Positions 44,914-54,600 of a stretch of DNA of 64,000 bases are shown here, piece after piece (position 1 is the first letter of the stretch; each line of letters begins with the position of its first letter). The notes under the pieces were generated by a model. That model searched no databases, had not been told where the DNA came from, and saw only the letters and a list, made by a program, of their open reading frames with translations. Where the stretch lies: NCBI GenBank assembly GCA_028131545.1, contig JAOICL010000006.1, positions 1-64,000 of the forward strand, in the 5' to 3' direction. The DNA comes from Vibrio sp. (GTDB taxonomy: Bacteria; Pseudomonadota; Gammaproteobacteria; Enterobacterales; Vibrionaceae). The position numbers were made by a program, and so were the translations under genes.

Positions 44914-47900
44914 TTATTTGTATGAAACAGTAGTGAAACGATATAAATAGTTAGGACCACCCGCTTTTGGACCTGTCCCCGATAAACCTTGACCGCCAAA
45001 GGGTTGAACACCAACGACTGCGCCAACCTGGTCACGGTTAATGTAACAGTTACCGACACGAGCATGCTCTTCAATCCAACGATAAACGGTTTCGTTACGG
45101 CTATGAATACCCATAGTTAAACCAAAACCTGTACCATTGATTTCTTTAACAACATTCGGTAATTCAGCGGCTTTGAAACGAACAATATGTAAAATTGGAC
45201 CAAACTGCTCTTCTTTTAGGCAAGAAATATCATTGATTTCAAATGCACGTGGAGCAATAAAATCACCATTCAAACAAGCATCATCTAATTCAGCTTGAGC
45301 AACCAATGTCTGTGTTGCGGTCATTTTCTCTATATGAGCGTCCAGTTTTGCTTTCGCTGTCGCATCAATCACCGGTCCAACATCCGTATTATGCAGGTAA
45401 GGTATACCCACTTTCAGCTCTTTCATTGCGCCTTGAATCAAAGAAATGATACGGTCCGCTACATCAGCTTGCACATAAAGTACACGTAGTGCTGAACAAC
45501 GCTGACCAGCCGACGCAAAAGCAGAACGCATAACATCACGAACAACCTGTTCAGGTAGTGCGGTACTGTCAACGATCATCGCATTTTGACCACCGGTTTC
45601 AGCAACAAAAGGAACGGGTGCTGTTTCACGCTGCGCAAGGGTTTGATTAATACGTAATGCCGTCGGTGTTGAGCCTGTGAATGCAACACCAGCTATCGCA
45701 TCATGCGATGTTAATGCAGAGCCAATTTCAGCACCACGACCTGGTAACAGTTGGATAGCCGCCTTATCAAAGCCCGCTTTAAGCATCAATTTCACTGCAT
45801 ACGCAGCAATTAAACTGGTTTGCTCTGCAGGTTTAGCGACGACGGTATTACCAGCCACGAGTGCCGCGGTCACTTGACCTAAGAAAATAGCCAACGGGAA
45901 GTTCCATGGACTAATACACACAAAGACACCACGACCGTTACGTGAGACGATACGAGTTTGGCCGTCAAAGCTCTTTAGCTTAGCATCCTTTAATTCTTCG
46001 ATTTGATTTGCATAATAACGACAGAAATCAACCGCTTCACGAACTTCATCAATACTATCATGAATCGTTTTACCAGCTTCTTTATGACATATGGCAACCA
46101 ACTCTTCTAAGTTCGCTTCCATTAAATCCGCAAGGTTATTTAATGCCTTACCACGTTCTTGAGATGTTTTCCCATTCCACGCAGTAAAACCAGATTGTGC
46201 CGTTTCAATGGCTGCTGCCACATGATCCTGATTAGCAAATGCGACTTGGCCAGCCGTAATGCTACGATCATAAGGTGCTGTTACCTGCTCGATATTATCA
46301 TTAGCCTTGATCATGCTTTCGCTATAATCTTGACCGTTAATGATAGGACCTGCTTGCCATTGATTTTCAAGAAAAGCCGCTACTTTTTCTTCAAATGGCT
46401 TAGCTTCACTCATAATATCGATATTGATATTCGATGAGTTTTTACGATCAGAGAAAATCTGTGGTGGCAGTGGAATCTGTGAATTATGCAGCGTTTTATT
46501 CGCTAGTAGCATGTCTACTGGGTGCTCTGTTAATGTTTCGACAGGGCATCGTGCATCTACTAAACGATGAACAAAAGAGCTGTTTGCTCCATTTTCTAAT
46601 AAGCGACGCACTAAGTAAGGAAGAAGATCTTTATGACTACCGACAGGTGCATAGATACGAACAGATTGCTTATACGTATCCATCACATGGTTATACAAAG
46701 CATCGCCCATACCGTGTAGACGTTGAAATTCAAATTCTTTATGCGTTGCCATTGTCGCTATTGCAGACACGGTTTGTGCATTATGACTCGCAAATTGAGG
46801 GAATATGTTACCTCGAACCTCATCACTTAGTAGGAAACGAGCACACGCGAGATACGCAACATCCGTTGCTTCTTTACGAGTATATACCGGGTAGTTTTCA
46901 TAGCCATTTTGCTGAGATAATTTAATTTCAGTATCCCAATAAGCTCCTTTAACCAGGCGCATTGGAATCAAATCACCCTGCTCTTTTGCCAAACCATTCA
47001 GCCAAACAATAACAGGTAGTGCACGCTTCGAGTACGCTTGAATAACAAGACCGAACTTACCCCAGCCTTTAACGAGATCGCTGCGATACACTTTTTCAAA
47101 CAACTTAAGAGACATTTCTAAACGATCGGCTTCTTCAGCATCAATCGTAATCGCAACATCCAGTTCTTTAGCTCGCTTTAATAACCCCATCAGAATATCG
47201 TAAAGTTCTGACATCACACGATCTTCATTGGCGACTTCATAACGTGGGTGCAGCGCAGACAGCTTAATGGATACTGAAGGAGCTGGGCTTGTATCTAATC
47301 CGTATGTATCCGCACCAACAGCTTCGATAGCTGTCAGGTAATCTTGATAATATTTACGTGCATCAGCAACCGTTAGAGCCGCTTCGCCTAGCATATCATA
47401 AGAGTAAGTAAACCCTTTGTTACGCATTGCTTTGCCGTTCTTTTGAGCTTCTTTGATCGTACGACCAAGAACAAATTGATGGCCCATAACCTTCATTGCT
47501 TCGTACATTGCTTTACGAATCACAGGCTCAGACATCTTGTTTACAAGGCGGTTAACCGCACTGGTCGCGCTTTTCGCTTCGTTTTCAGGAAGGCCAATGA
47601 CTTTGCCCGTTAACATTAAACCCCATGTCGACGCATTCACAAAAACCGAATCTGAATTCTTAAGGTGCGATTTCCAATCTGCTACGGTTAACTTGTCTTT
47701 GATTAAAGCATCTGCCGTTGCTTTATCTGGGATACGCATCAAAGCTTCGGCTAAACACATAAGAAGAATACCTTCTTGTGTATCTAAGCTGTATTCCAAT
47801 AAAAGCGCATCGATCATTTGGATCGCTTTTTTATCGGCACGAATGGCTTTAATCAATTCCGTTGTATTGATCTCTGTTTGAGATTTTTCTTCAATCGTCG

Positions 47901-48033
47901 GAGTCGCTAGAGGTAAAAGCTCTTTTAACCATGTCGTTTCATCGACCATATAAAGTGGTGAGATCAAAGACCATAGTGTATCGAGAGGCTGGTTAACGAA
48001 ATGTTCGTTTAACACATCAGTAGCTGTAAACAT
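44914..48033 (-). CDS. putA: Bifunctional proline dehydrogenase / pyrroline-5-carboxylate dehydrogenase
   Basis: Oxidises proline to glutamate in two channelled steps. 1039 residues: a short alpha region, FAD-dependent proline dehydrogenase (about 190-470; IDAEEADRLEMSL, LVKGAYWDTEI) and NAD-dependent P5C dehydrogenase (about 560-1035; catalytic Cys in AGQRCSALR, Glu in VAETGGQNA). The N-terminal ribbon-helix-helix DNA-binding domain of E. coli PutA is absent, so this PutA cannot be its own repressor; a separate AraC regulator lies upstream. The chain stops where trifunctional and long bifunctional PutAs carry on with the C-terminal ALDH-like domain, here encoded by the next gene. Confidence 0.95.
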   Translation of the reverse strand: MFTATDVLNEHFVNQPLDTLWSLISPLYMVDETTWLKELLPLATPTIEEKSQTEINTTELIKAIRADKKAIQMIDALLLEYSLDTQEGILLMCLAEALMRIPDKATADALIKDKLTVADWKSHLKNSDSVFVNASTWGLMLTGKVIGLPENEAKSATSAVNRLVNKMSEPVIRKAMYEAMKVMGHQFVLGRTIKEAQKNGKAMRNKGFTYSYDMLGEAALTVADARKYYQDYLTAIEAVGADTYGLDTSPAPSVSIKLSALHPRYEVANEDRVMSELYDILMGLLKRAKELDVAITIDAEEADRLEMSLKLFEKVYRSDLVKGWGKFGLVIQAYSKRALPVIVWLNGLAKEQGDLIPMRLVKGAYWDTEIKLSQQNGYENYPVYTRKEATDVAYLACARFLLSDEVRGNIFPQFASHNAQTVSAIATMATHKEFEFQRLHGMGDALYNHVMDTYKQSVRIYAPVGSHKDLLPYLVRRLLENGANSSFVHRLVDARCPVETLTEHPVDMLLANKTLHNSQIPLPPQIFSDRKNSSNINIDIMSEAKPFEEKVAAFLENQWQAGPIINGQDYSESMIKANDNIEQVTAPYDRSITAGQVAFANQDHVAAAIETAQSGFTAWNGKTSQERGKALNNLADLMEANLEELVAICHKEAGKTIHDSIDEVREAVDFCRYYANQIEELKDAKLKSFDGQTRIVSRNGRGVFVCISPWNFPLAIFLGQVTAALVAGNTVVAKPAEQTSLIAAYAVKLMLKAGFDKAAIQLLPGRGAEIGSALTSHDAIAGVAFTGSTPTALRINQTLAQRETAPVPFVAETGGQNAMIVDSTALPEQVVRDVMRSAFASAGQRCSALRVLYVQADVADRIISLIQGAMKELKVGIPYLHNTDVGPVIDATAKAKLDAHIEKMTATQTLVAQAELDDACLNGDFIAPRAFEINDISCLKEEQFGPILHIVRFKAAELPNVVKEINGTGFGLTMGIHSRNETVYRWIEEHARVGNCYINRDQVGAVVGVQPFGGQGLSGTGPKAGGPNYLYRFTTVSYK

Positions 48034-48120
48034 GCTGTCATCCTTTCAAGTGTCGATATAGCTATCTGTGATTATTTTTGTGCATATCAAATCGTAATGC
48101 TCAATATGTGATAACTACAA

Positions 48121-48256
48121 GGGAGGTATTCCTATAATTTTCCGGAGTATAGAGAGATTTTCATCAAAAATATTCATAAAACCTCCGATGAATTATCAAA
48201 ATACTCCGGAGGTGATATGAAATGTGATGTAGTTTATAGACTGAAACGGAGGCTAC
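48121..48256. promoter_or_regulatory. Cluster of GGAG/CTCC motifs upstream of putA, candidate PutR operator
   Basis: Five related sites stand between the AraC gene and putA: GGGAGGTATT (48121), TCCGGAGTAT (48141), ACCTCCGATG (48181), ATACTCCGGAGGTGAT (48201) and ACGGAGGCTAC (48247). CCGGAGTAT and its reverse complement ATACTCCGG are 50-60 nt apart. They lie 88-220 nt before the putA start, suiting an activator of the AraC type. Functional role is inferred. Confidence 0.45.
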
Positions 48257-48312
48257 GAAAATAGAGGAGCACATTAATGGTGTGTATTATCAATCGATGA
48301 AAGGGAACAACG

Positions 48313-49113
48313 CTATAGTTGATTTCGATATTGAGCCGGTGATAAGCCTTGAGATTTTGAAAAACTATTAGTGAATGCACTCTGTGAACTAAATCCTGAT
48401 AGCTCCGCGATTTGACCTAAATTGAATTGAGGCTGTTGCATGAGAGACTTTGCGAATTGCATACGCTTATCAAGTACATATTGATGAGGGGTCATGCCTG
48501 TTTTTTGTTTAAATAGCGCATAAAATTGACTTTCAGCCAAATGCACCGTGCCAGCCAATTGATTGACCGTCATTTTGTGCGTAATGTTTTGGTGGATAAA
48601 GTGATCGATAGCGTCTAAATCGAAACGTTTAGAAACGGGGCGCTTACTTTGACCCAGCATATGACGGTGTAATACCGCAATCAACGTATCATTGCAGGCT
48701 TTACTTAATAGCATGTCATTGGGGGCCGACTGCATTTCCATTGTTAATAAACGAATGAGACGGCAAACTTGCTCATCTAATTTAAAATAAACCTCATTGG
48801 TCGATAAATCATTCAACTTTTCCATTAACAACGCATCATGCGTAGCATGATTAAACATATTCAAGACTAAAACATCAGACGACGTTTCAACTGACCCAAA
48901 AGCATGATCAGCGCCTTCAGACACCACGCACCCTTGCCCAGGGTGAACAATATTACCATAACCTGAAACGTCAAATTCAGATCGCCCTTTTAACCCAATA
49001 ACTACTTGAGTAAATGCATGATCATGTTGATCTTTTATCCCAGAGAGAGAAACCAATTCTGCTGGCCTAGGCGCCATCATTGGGCTGGTATAAACCGCAT
49101 CTAAAAGGGACAT
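48313..49113 (-). CDS. AraC-family regulator, probable proline-utilisation activator (PutR-like)
   Basis: 266 residues: N-terminal cupin sensor (about 15-100, DHAFTQVVIGLKGRSEFDV) and C-terminal double helix-turn-helix (about 165-266; HKMTVNQLAGTVHLAESQFYALFKQKTGMTPHQYVLDKRM, then IAELSGFSSQSAFTNSFSKSQGLSPAQYRNQL). It is on the putA strand, 279 nt upstream of putA. In Vibrio vulnificus an AraC-type PutR controls putAP; the same role here is likely but not shown. No putP in the window. Confidence 0.85.
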   Translation of the reverse strand: MSLLDAVYTSPMMAPRPAELVSLSGIKDQHDHAFTQVVIGLKGRSEFDVSGYGNIVHPGQGCVVSEGADHAFGSVETSSDVLVLNMFNHATHDALLMEKLNDLSTNEVYFKLDEQVCRLIRLLTMEMQSAPNDMLLSKACNDTLIAVLHRHMLGQSKRPVSKRFDLDAIDHFIHQNITHKMTVNQLAGTVHLAESQFYALFKQKTGMTPHQYVLDKRMQFAKSLMQQPQFNLGQIAELSGFSSQSAFTNSFSKSQGLSPAQYRNQL

Positions 49114-49586
49114 GACATTACACTGCTCGTTAACATTTATGAAATTTTCAATATAGCGCTCAATTTTACACGATATTGATTATCGTGATAGATATTATAT
49201 GCATTTGATTACAATTTTCATTCGATAGTTCTAATGGATAGTTCTAACAGATAGTCCGACCGACAGTTCCGATCGATAGCTCAGAAGATCAAGCTCGATA
49301 TAATATGGAAGAATGATCATGGTGAAAAGCCGTATCAGCACTTCATACTGATTCAACTCAAGACAATTAAATCTCTTGTTCTTTGCTTAGTTTTTGCACG
49401 AACGCTAACTATGGTCAATACTTGATATTAATTATGCATCCATACGGTTCTCTTAAATCGATACTATGGATATAAAGCACATGAATACGGTCATTTTGAT
49501 GCTGATAAAGTAAGTAAGGACACTCTTTTCGTTAGTTCACATCAAGATCTCGCGTCAATAGAAAAAACAGAAGGCTTTAGGGATAT
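49114..49586. other. Divergent intergenic region with 13-bp array
   Basis: 473 nt. The first 110 nt should hold the AraC promoter; then comes the tandem array at 49223. A 45-codon open frame without a start ends at 49590 at the start of the next gene, probably chance. Confidence 0.45.
49223..49287. repeat. Tandem repeat, about 13 bp x 5
   Basis: CGATAGTTCTAAT, GGATAGTTCTAAC, AGATAGTCCGACC, GACAGTTCCGAT and CGATAGCTCAGAA; located 110 nt upstream of the AraC start, the only clear array here not at a gene 3' end. Confidence 0.8.
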
Positions 49587-50690
49587 ATGAAGATGAATAA
49601 AATACCTACTTTACTCCTTGTCACCTGCCCTATCTGGATCTCGTCGATTGTTCAAGCTCAAGAGGTTGCACAATCGGATCCTGTCCTAGTCATTAATGAA
49701 AAGATTCAAATTAAAGACAGCGAAATATCTGTCATTAATAATGACTATGAAAGCCAAAAGAGCGCCCTACAGCAACTTAAAAATGAAAAAGTCGTTCTAG
49801 AAAGAGATCATAAAGAGCTTAATACGAAACGAAATCGAGCTAAAACCGCTCTTGATAAACAATTTAATCGATTACTTGAAGATCCTGATACCGATATTGC
49901 TGCATTTCAAAAACGTTACCAAGAAACGTGGGCAGCGGTAAAACAAAATAAAGCTGAGCAATTAGCTCAAGCTCAAGAAATCAAAGAAAGCGAAAGACGA
50001 CTCTCTCAAATTAAGCAAAAGCGAGATCGTTTACGAACAGAGCAAGGTAACTTACAAGAACAAAAGGTAGAAGCGCGCGTCAAACGCCTGTCAGCAGAGT
50101 TACAAGAAAGCAGTGTTGTTGAATCAAAGTATAAAACGACCTGTTCAATGTCGATGACACTGAATGAATGTGCAAGTCAGGGTAAACACTTAACTCGTCA
50201 ACGTGCCGTCAATCAATTTAGAGAAGCCTTACTTGAAACGTTAACAGAATCGGTACTCGCTAAGCGCCATCTAAAAGATGTTCAACTGAATATTCATGTT
50301 CAAGATAGCCAAATTGTCAATTCGGCATTTCAAGGACAGAATCAATATTATACTCAGCTGCAAGCACAGATAAAAGCAAAGCCAGAAGCAACCGCAGCGT
50401 GTAAATTACTCAATGTATCGACTCGTTACTGTTTGAGCCGTCCCACAGCGTCTAAACCAACGAAGAAAGAAACAAAGCAATGGGCTAACGTCACCGTGCG
50501 CTCTGATCAGTACGATGATGCGGTCACCATTAATGGTATTGATTACGGTAGCACACCCGTTGAAGTGGTTTTACCAAGTGGTACACACCAAGTGACTGTC
50601 ACAAAAGATGGGTATGAATCTTATAATCGCACTGTTACCGTTCGCGGTAACGATACTGTCTGGGTAAGATTACAGCCTGAGAAGTCATAA
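49587..50690 (+). CDS. Exported coiled-coil protein with C-terminal PEGA domain
   Basis: 367 residues. Signal peptide MKMNKIPTLLLVTCPIWISS...AQA, a long coiled coil (about 35-175, Glu/Gln/Lys rich), a middle region with two cysteine pairs (TTCSMSMTLNECA; AACKLLNVSTRYC) and a PEGA domain at the end (about 295-367: VTVRSDQYDDAVTINGIDY, GTHQVTVTKDGYESYNRTV). PEGA domains occur in surface proteins of many bacteria and are thought to mediate envelope contacts. Start ATG 49587 with AGGG ahead. Confidence 0.8.
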   Translation: MKMNKIPTLLLVTCPIWISSIVQAQEVAQSDPVLVINEKIQIKDSEISVINNDYESQKSALQQLKNEKVVLERDHKELNTKRNRAKTALDKQFNRLLEDPDTDIAAFQKRYQETWAAVKQNKAEQLAQAQEIKESERRLSQIKQKRDRLRTEQGNLQEQKVEARVKRLSAELQESSVVESKYKTTCSMSMTLNECASQGKHLTRQRAVNQFREALLETLTESVLAKRHLKDVQLNIHVQDSQIVNSAFQGQNQYYTQLQAQIKAKPEATAACKLLNVSTRYCLSRPTASKPTKKETKQWANVTVRSDQYDDAVTINGIDYGSTPVEVVLPSGTHQVTVTKDGYESYNRTVTVRGNDTVWVRLQPEKS

Positions 50691-50709
50691 TAAAATCAAT
50701 ACATAGCAA

Positions 50710-50742
50710 CAAAAAAGGAACTCATTCGAGTTCCTTTTTTCT
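50710..50742. terminator. Bidirectional terminator
   Basis: AAAAAAGGAACTC pairs perfectly with GAGTTCCTTTTTT across ATTC. A 14-bp duplication (ATCTACTTTGAAAT, ATCCACTTTGAAAA, 50743-50770) follows it. Confidence 0.92.
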
Positions 50743-50784
50743 ATCTACTTTGAAATATCCACTTTGAAAAGTCGAAGAAACCAA

Positions 50785-51549
50785 TTAATTCGTCACCTTC
50801 AAATAACGTGCGAACAATTGATTATATTTGTCTGTTTTAATAAATTCTGTTAACTCTTTATTTATCTTTAACGTCAACTCTTTATTACTCTTGTTAACAC
50901 CGATACCCGCACCTTCACCAAACCATTTAACATCATCAACGGGTTCACCGACAAAGTGATAGTTTTCACCTCCACGTTGGGATAAAACCGTATCATAAAG
51001 TAACGCTGCATCATCAAAGATCAAATCGATATCGTCATTCGATAATTGGAAATAGCCCGTTGAGAAGCTATCAAAACGTACAATATGGGCACCGTCACCT
51101 TGCAAAGAAGTCACGTATTTATCGTTCGCCGCTCCAGCTCTCACCCCAATTTTATATTGAGTTAAGTCCGAAAAATCTATCGAGTGTGTTTTCTTACTGA
51201 TAAAGCGAGAGGGAATATTGATGTAAGGAACAGAGAAGTCGAGTTTTTCTTTACGAGAGTCCGTGATTGAGATACCAGACAGCACAACATCGTATTGATC
51301 TTCAAGTAATGAAGGTATCAAATTATTCCATGCTTTCGCGTTAAACTCACACTTTGCCTCAAGACGTTGACACAATTCACGAGCCACTTCTACATCAAAA
51401 CCTTGAAGCTCTCCGCTACTGGATACCCAGCTGAAAGGCATATAATCACTTGCAACAGCGACACGAATGGTCTTCCATTCCTGTGCCGAAGCGATAGAGG
51501 CGTATAAAGAGGTCAATAATACAATAGGGATATAACGTCGCTTCATCAT
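50785..51549 (-). CDS. Periplasmic amino-acid-type solute-binding protein (SBP family 3)
   Basis: 254 residues from ATG 51549, which gives a proper signal peptide (MMKRRYIPIVLLTSLYASIASA). The mature protein has the family-3 fold: IRVAVASDYMPFSWVSSSGELQGFDVEVARELC, DVVLSGISITDSRKEKLDFSVPY, KIGVRAGAANDKYV. The in-frame extension up to 51627 is rejected as it buries the signal peptide. No permease or ATPase gene is adjacent, so it is an orphan receptor or a sensor-type protein; ligand probably a polar amino acid. Confidence 0.85.
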   Translation of the reverse strand: MMKRRYIPIVLLTSLYASIASAQEWKTIRVAVASDYMPFSWVSSSGELQGFDVEVARELCQRLEAKCEFNAKAWNNLIPSLLEDQYDVVLSGISITDSRKEKLDFSVPYINIPSRFISKKTHSIDFSDLTQYKIGVRAGAANDKYVTSLQGDGAHIVRFDSFSTGYFQLSNDDIDLIFDDAALLYDTVLSQRGGENYHFVGEPVDDVKWFGEGAGIGVNKSNKELTLKINKELTEFIKTDKYNQLFARYLKVTN

Positions 51550-51646
51550 GTCTGCACAACCTAAAATAAGTACGTAAATTAACCCCCCTATTATACCGAT
51601 AACGCGTTCAGAGAACAGCGCTATCAAGATTATCTTTTAAAGAATG

Positions 51647-54600
51647 TTAATCTGGCACAAAACACGTCACGATACCGGTATCAGATGCAGATGCTGCTGT
51701 AACCCCATCTGTTGCCGTACTTCCTCCAAACGCACTGTATTCTAATGCATTTAATGTAAACTCATCCCCTATTGTACCACTTGACCAAATATATAAAGCA
51801 CCACGTGTGAGATAGAAAGGGTAGTTAGGTTGAAACAGAGCAATAGGGTCTGTAATTGGTGTTATATACGGCCAATCGTACGTCGCCCCGATTAAACCAT
51901 TATTAGATGCTAACATCCCAGCATTTGAGCTGAGCGCTCTCAATGCTAAATCGGTCGCCAATTTACCCCCGGTGTACGCTGCACTACAAAACGAACTAGC
52001 TTGAGCCGAAGTCATCGTCACTAACGTATTAGCATTACCATCAGTCACGGTACTGGTATAGTCTCCCGACCCAATACTGTAACCTGCATTGATCATCTCC
52101 GTTGCGGTTGGCGGGCAATAATACGTACCCACCCCATCAGTTTCATACCCGACAAACCCTCCAACTAGTGGGTTATAGGTCGTGAGATCGGCAGTTGAGA
52201 TGTACGCCGAATCGTATCCTACCGCACAGGCATCGCCCGATGAAAAGGCTGATGGAACATTAATCGTCACAGAATTAGTTCCCGTTACCGTAACATTATC
52301 AAATAAGGTAGCGGACGAAGATAAACTGGCGGTATCAAGCGTGGCTGTTAACCCAGACCAACTGACATCACTTGATACATCGGAATGCAGATAACTGTTT
52401 AATTCTGTCCCATTCGTGATTGAGTTCCCGTTCGTGTACGTTCCTGATACAGTGAAGGTAATATCGGTCCCTTGGGTTTCCGTTGTGGCGCTAAAGCTGG
52501 TTGTTGTGACATCAGAAACCACCGCTGTGGTCACTGAAAGACTGTTCGTTCCTGTCGGTGTAATGAGTGCCGTATCAAAAATATCATGGGTACTCACAGA
52601 CATCGACGTCGTATCGAGTGTTGCATTTAAGCCTGACCAAGCAATATTACTTGCAGTACTAGTATCAAGGTAAGCCGAGAGCTCGCTACTCGCACTAATC
52701 GCGGAGCTATCGGTTAAGGCGCCACTGACCGTAAAGGTAATATCAATACCTTGGGCCACACTGCTCGCACTTAATGCACTGATCGTCACCGTCGATAATT
52801 CTGCAGCTGTCACTGTAAAACTGTTTGACCCCGAGCTGACGGTAATGCCAGTGGTATCAAAAAATGAATAGCTTCCTGTCGATAAGCTGGTCGTTGAAAT
52901 GGTCGCTGTGCTACCAGACCAACTTACATATGAAGACAAACTGGACGACAATAACGCTTGTAAGTCACTAACACTCGCCGCAGCGCTACTGGTCATCGTT
53001 CCTGAGATACCAACACTGATATTCACACCTTTGGCAACGCTACTTGTGCTTGGTGAAAGCGTCACCGTGGTGATCACGCCATCTGGAGTTGAGTCGGTAT
53101 TATCACCAGTGCCATCCCCATCGCTATCCGTATCTTCGGTGGCATCGAGTGGGAACGCATCTGAACTGTCTGGTGTACCGTCGTTATCGTCATCAGTATC
53201 GGTGTTATTACCGGTTCCATCGTTGTCTGTATCCAGTGTTTCGGTTGCATCAACGGGGAAGGCATCGATATTATCATTTGCTCCATCACCATCAGTATCT
53301 TGTAATAAGTAATCAGTATTCCCATTAATTTCACTGATATTATCAAGACCATCACCATCGTTGTCATCAGTAGTGGCAAAGCTAGGTGAACCAGAATCTA
53401 TCGGATCCCAGGAGTTTTGTAGTTCGAAAAAGTCTAACCAACCATCACCATCCGTATCCGATGACGTTGGATTCGTTCCTAATGCGATTTCAGCCACATT
53501 GGTTAGCCCGTCACTATCGCTATCCGTACTGTTCGGTAAGGTGTCATCCACCGGGTCCCAGCCCGAACTGCTGTATAACACTTCTATATTATCTTGATAA
53601 CCATCGCTATCAGAATCAACATTGGTTGGATTGGTTGTATAAGTATATATTTCATCACTATTACTTAACCCATCGCTATCGGCATCTCCTGACCCACCAT
53701 TGCTGGGCGATGTTGCACTAATAGGATCCCACGAATACGTTAATTCATGAATATCATTAATGCCATCACTATCACTGTCCGCTGATGAAGGGTCGGTGCC
53801 GATAATCGCTTCTTGTCGATTTAATAATCCATCACTATCAATGTCCCCCATTGCACCACCGACAGGATCATTTGCATCATTTTCATCCCACCCTTGCGCA
53901 ATTTCCAAGTTATCCGAAATACCATCACTATCGGAATCAACGGCCGTTGAAGAACTCGCATCTAAAGGATCTGAACCTTGAATAGCCTCATCATAATCAT
54001 TAACACCATCACCATCAGAATCTGATTCAATTAGGCTTGTCCCAAGAACAACCTCATAATTATTGAGTAGCCCATCACCATCAAAGTCACCACTGGCCGA
54101 TTGAGTTCCGCTATTTGCAATAGCGACATTCCACCCTAAACTCACTTCAACATTATCGAACAGGCCATCGCCATCAGTATCTACAGCGGTGGGATCGGAA
54201 CCGTAATCATTCACTTCTTGCGCATTAGTCAGTCCATCGCCATCAACGTCGCCACTGCCACCCCCACTGGGTGAATTAGAATCAAGTGGATCCCATGAAT
54301 AAGTAAATTCGGTTAAATCATTAATCCCATCACTATCAGAATCCGAAAGAACCAATGAAGTCTCCGCCGCCCCTTCTTGAACATTGGTTAAGCCATCACC
54401 ATCATAATCGGACGTTGATGCGTATTCCCCTGTATTGGCAATAAGAGGGTTCCAATTACTTTGTTCGTCTGATGACACGTTATTTTGAGTCGTAATTTCC
54501 ACTGAATCACTCAAACCATCGGAATCACTGTCATTTGAAATAAGGGATGTACCATAATCTTGTTCTTGAGAGTTGGTTAGTCCATCCCCATCATAATCGG

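Noticed and set aside
49455-49590. Open frame of about 45 codons ending at the start of the PEGA gene
   Set aside because: No ATG, GTG or TTG with a ribosome site in frame; likely chance, though its tail reads like protein (HEYGHFDADKVSKD).
51550-51627. N-terminal extension of the binding protein
   Set aside because: Would place the clear signal peptide inside the protein.
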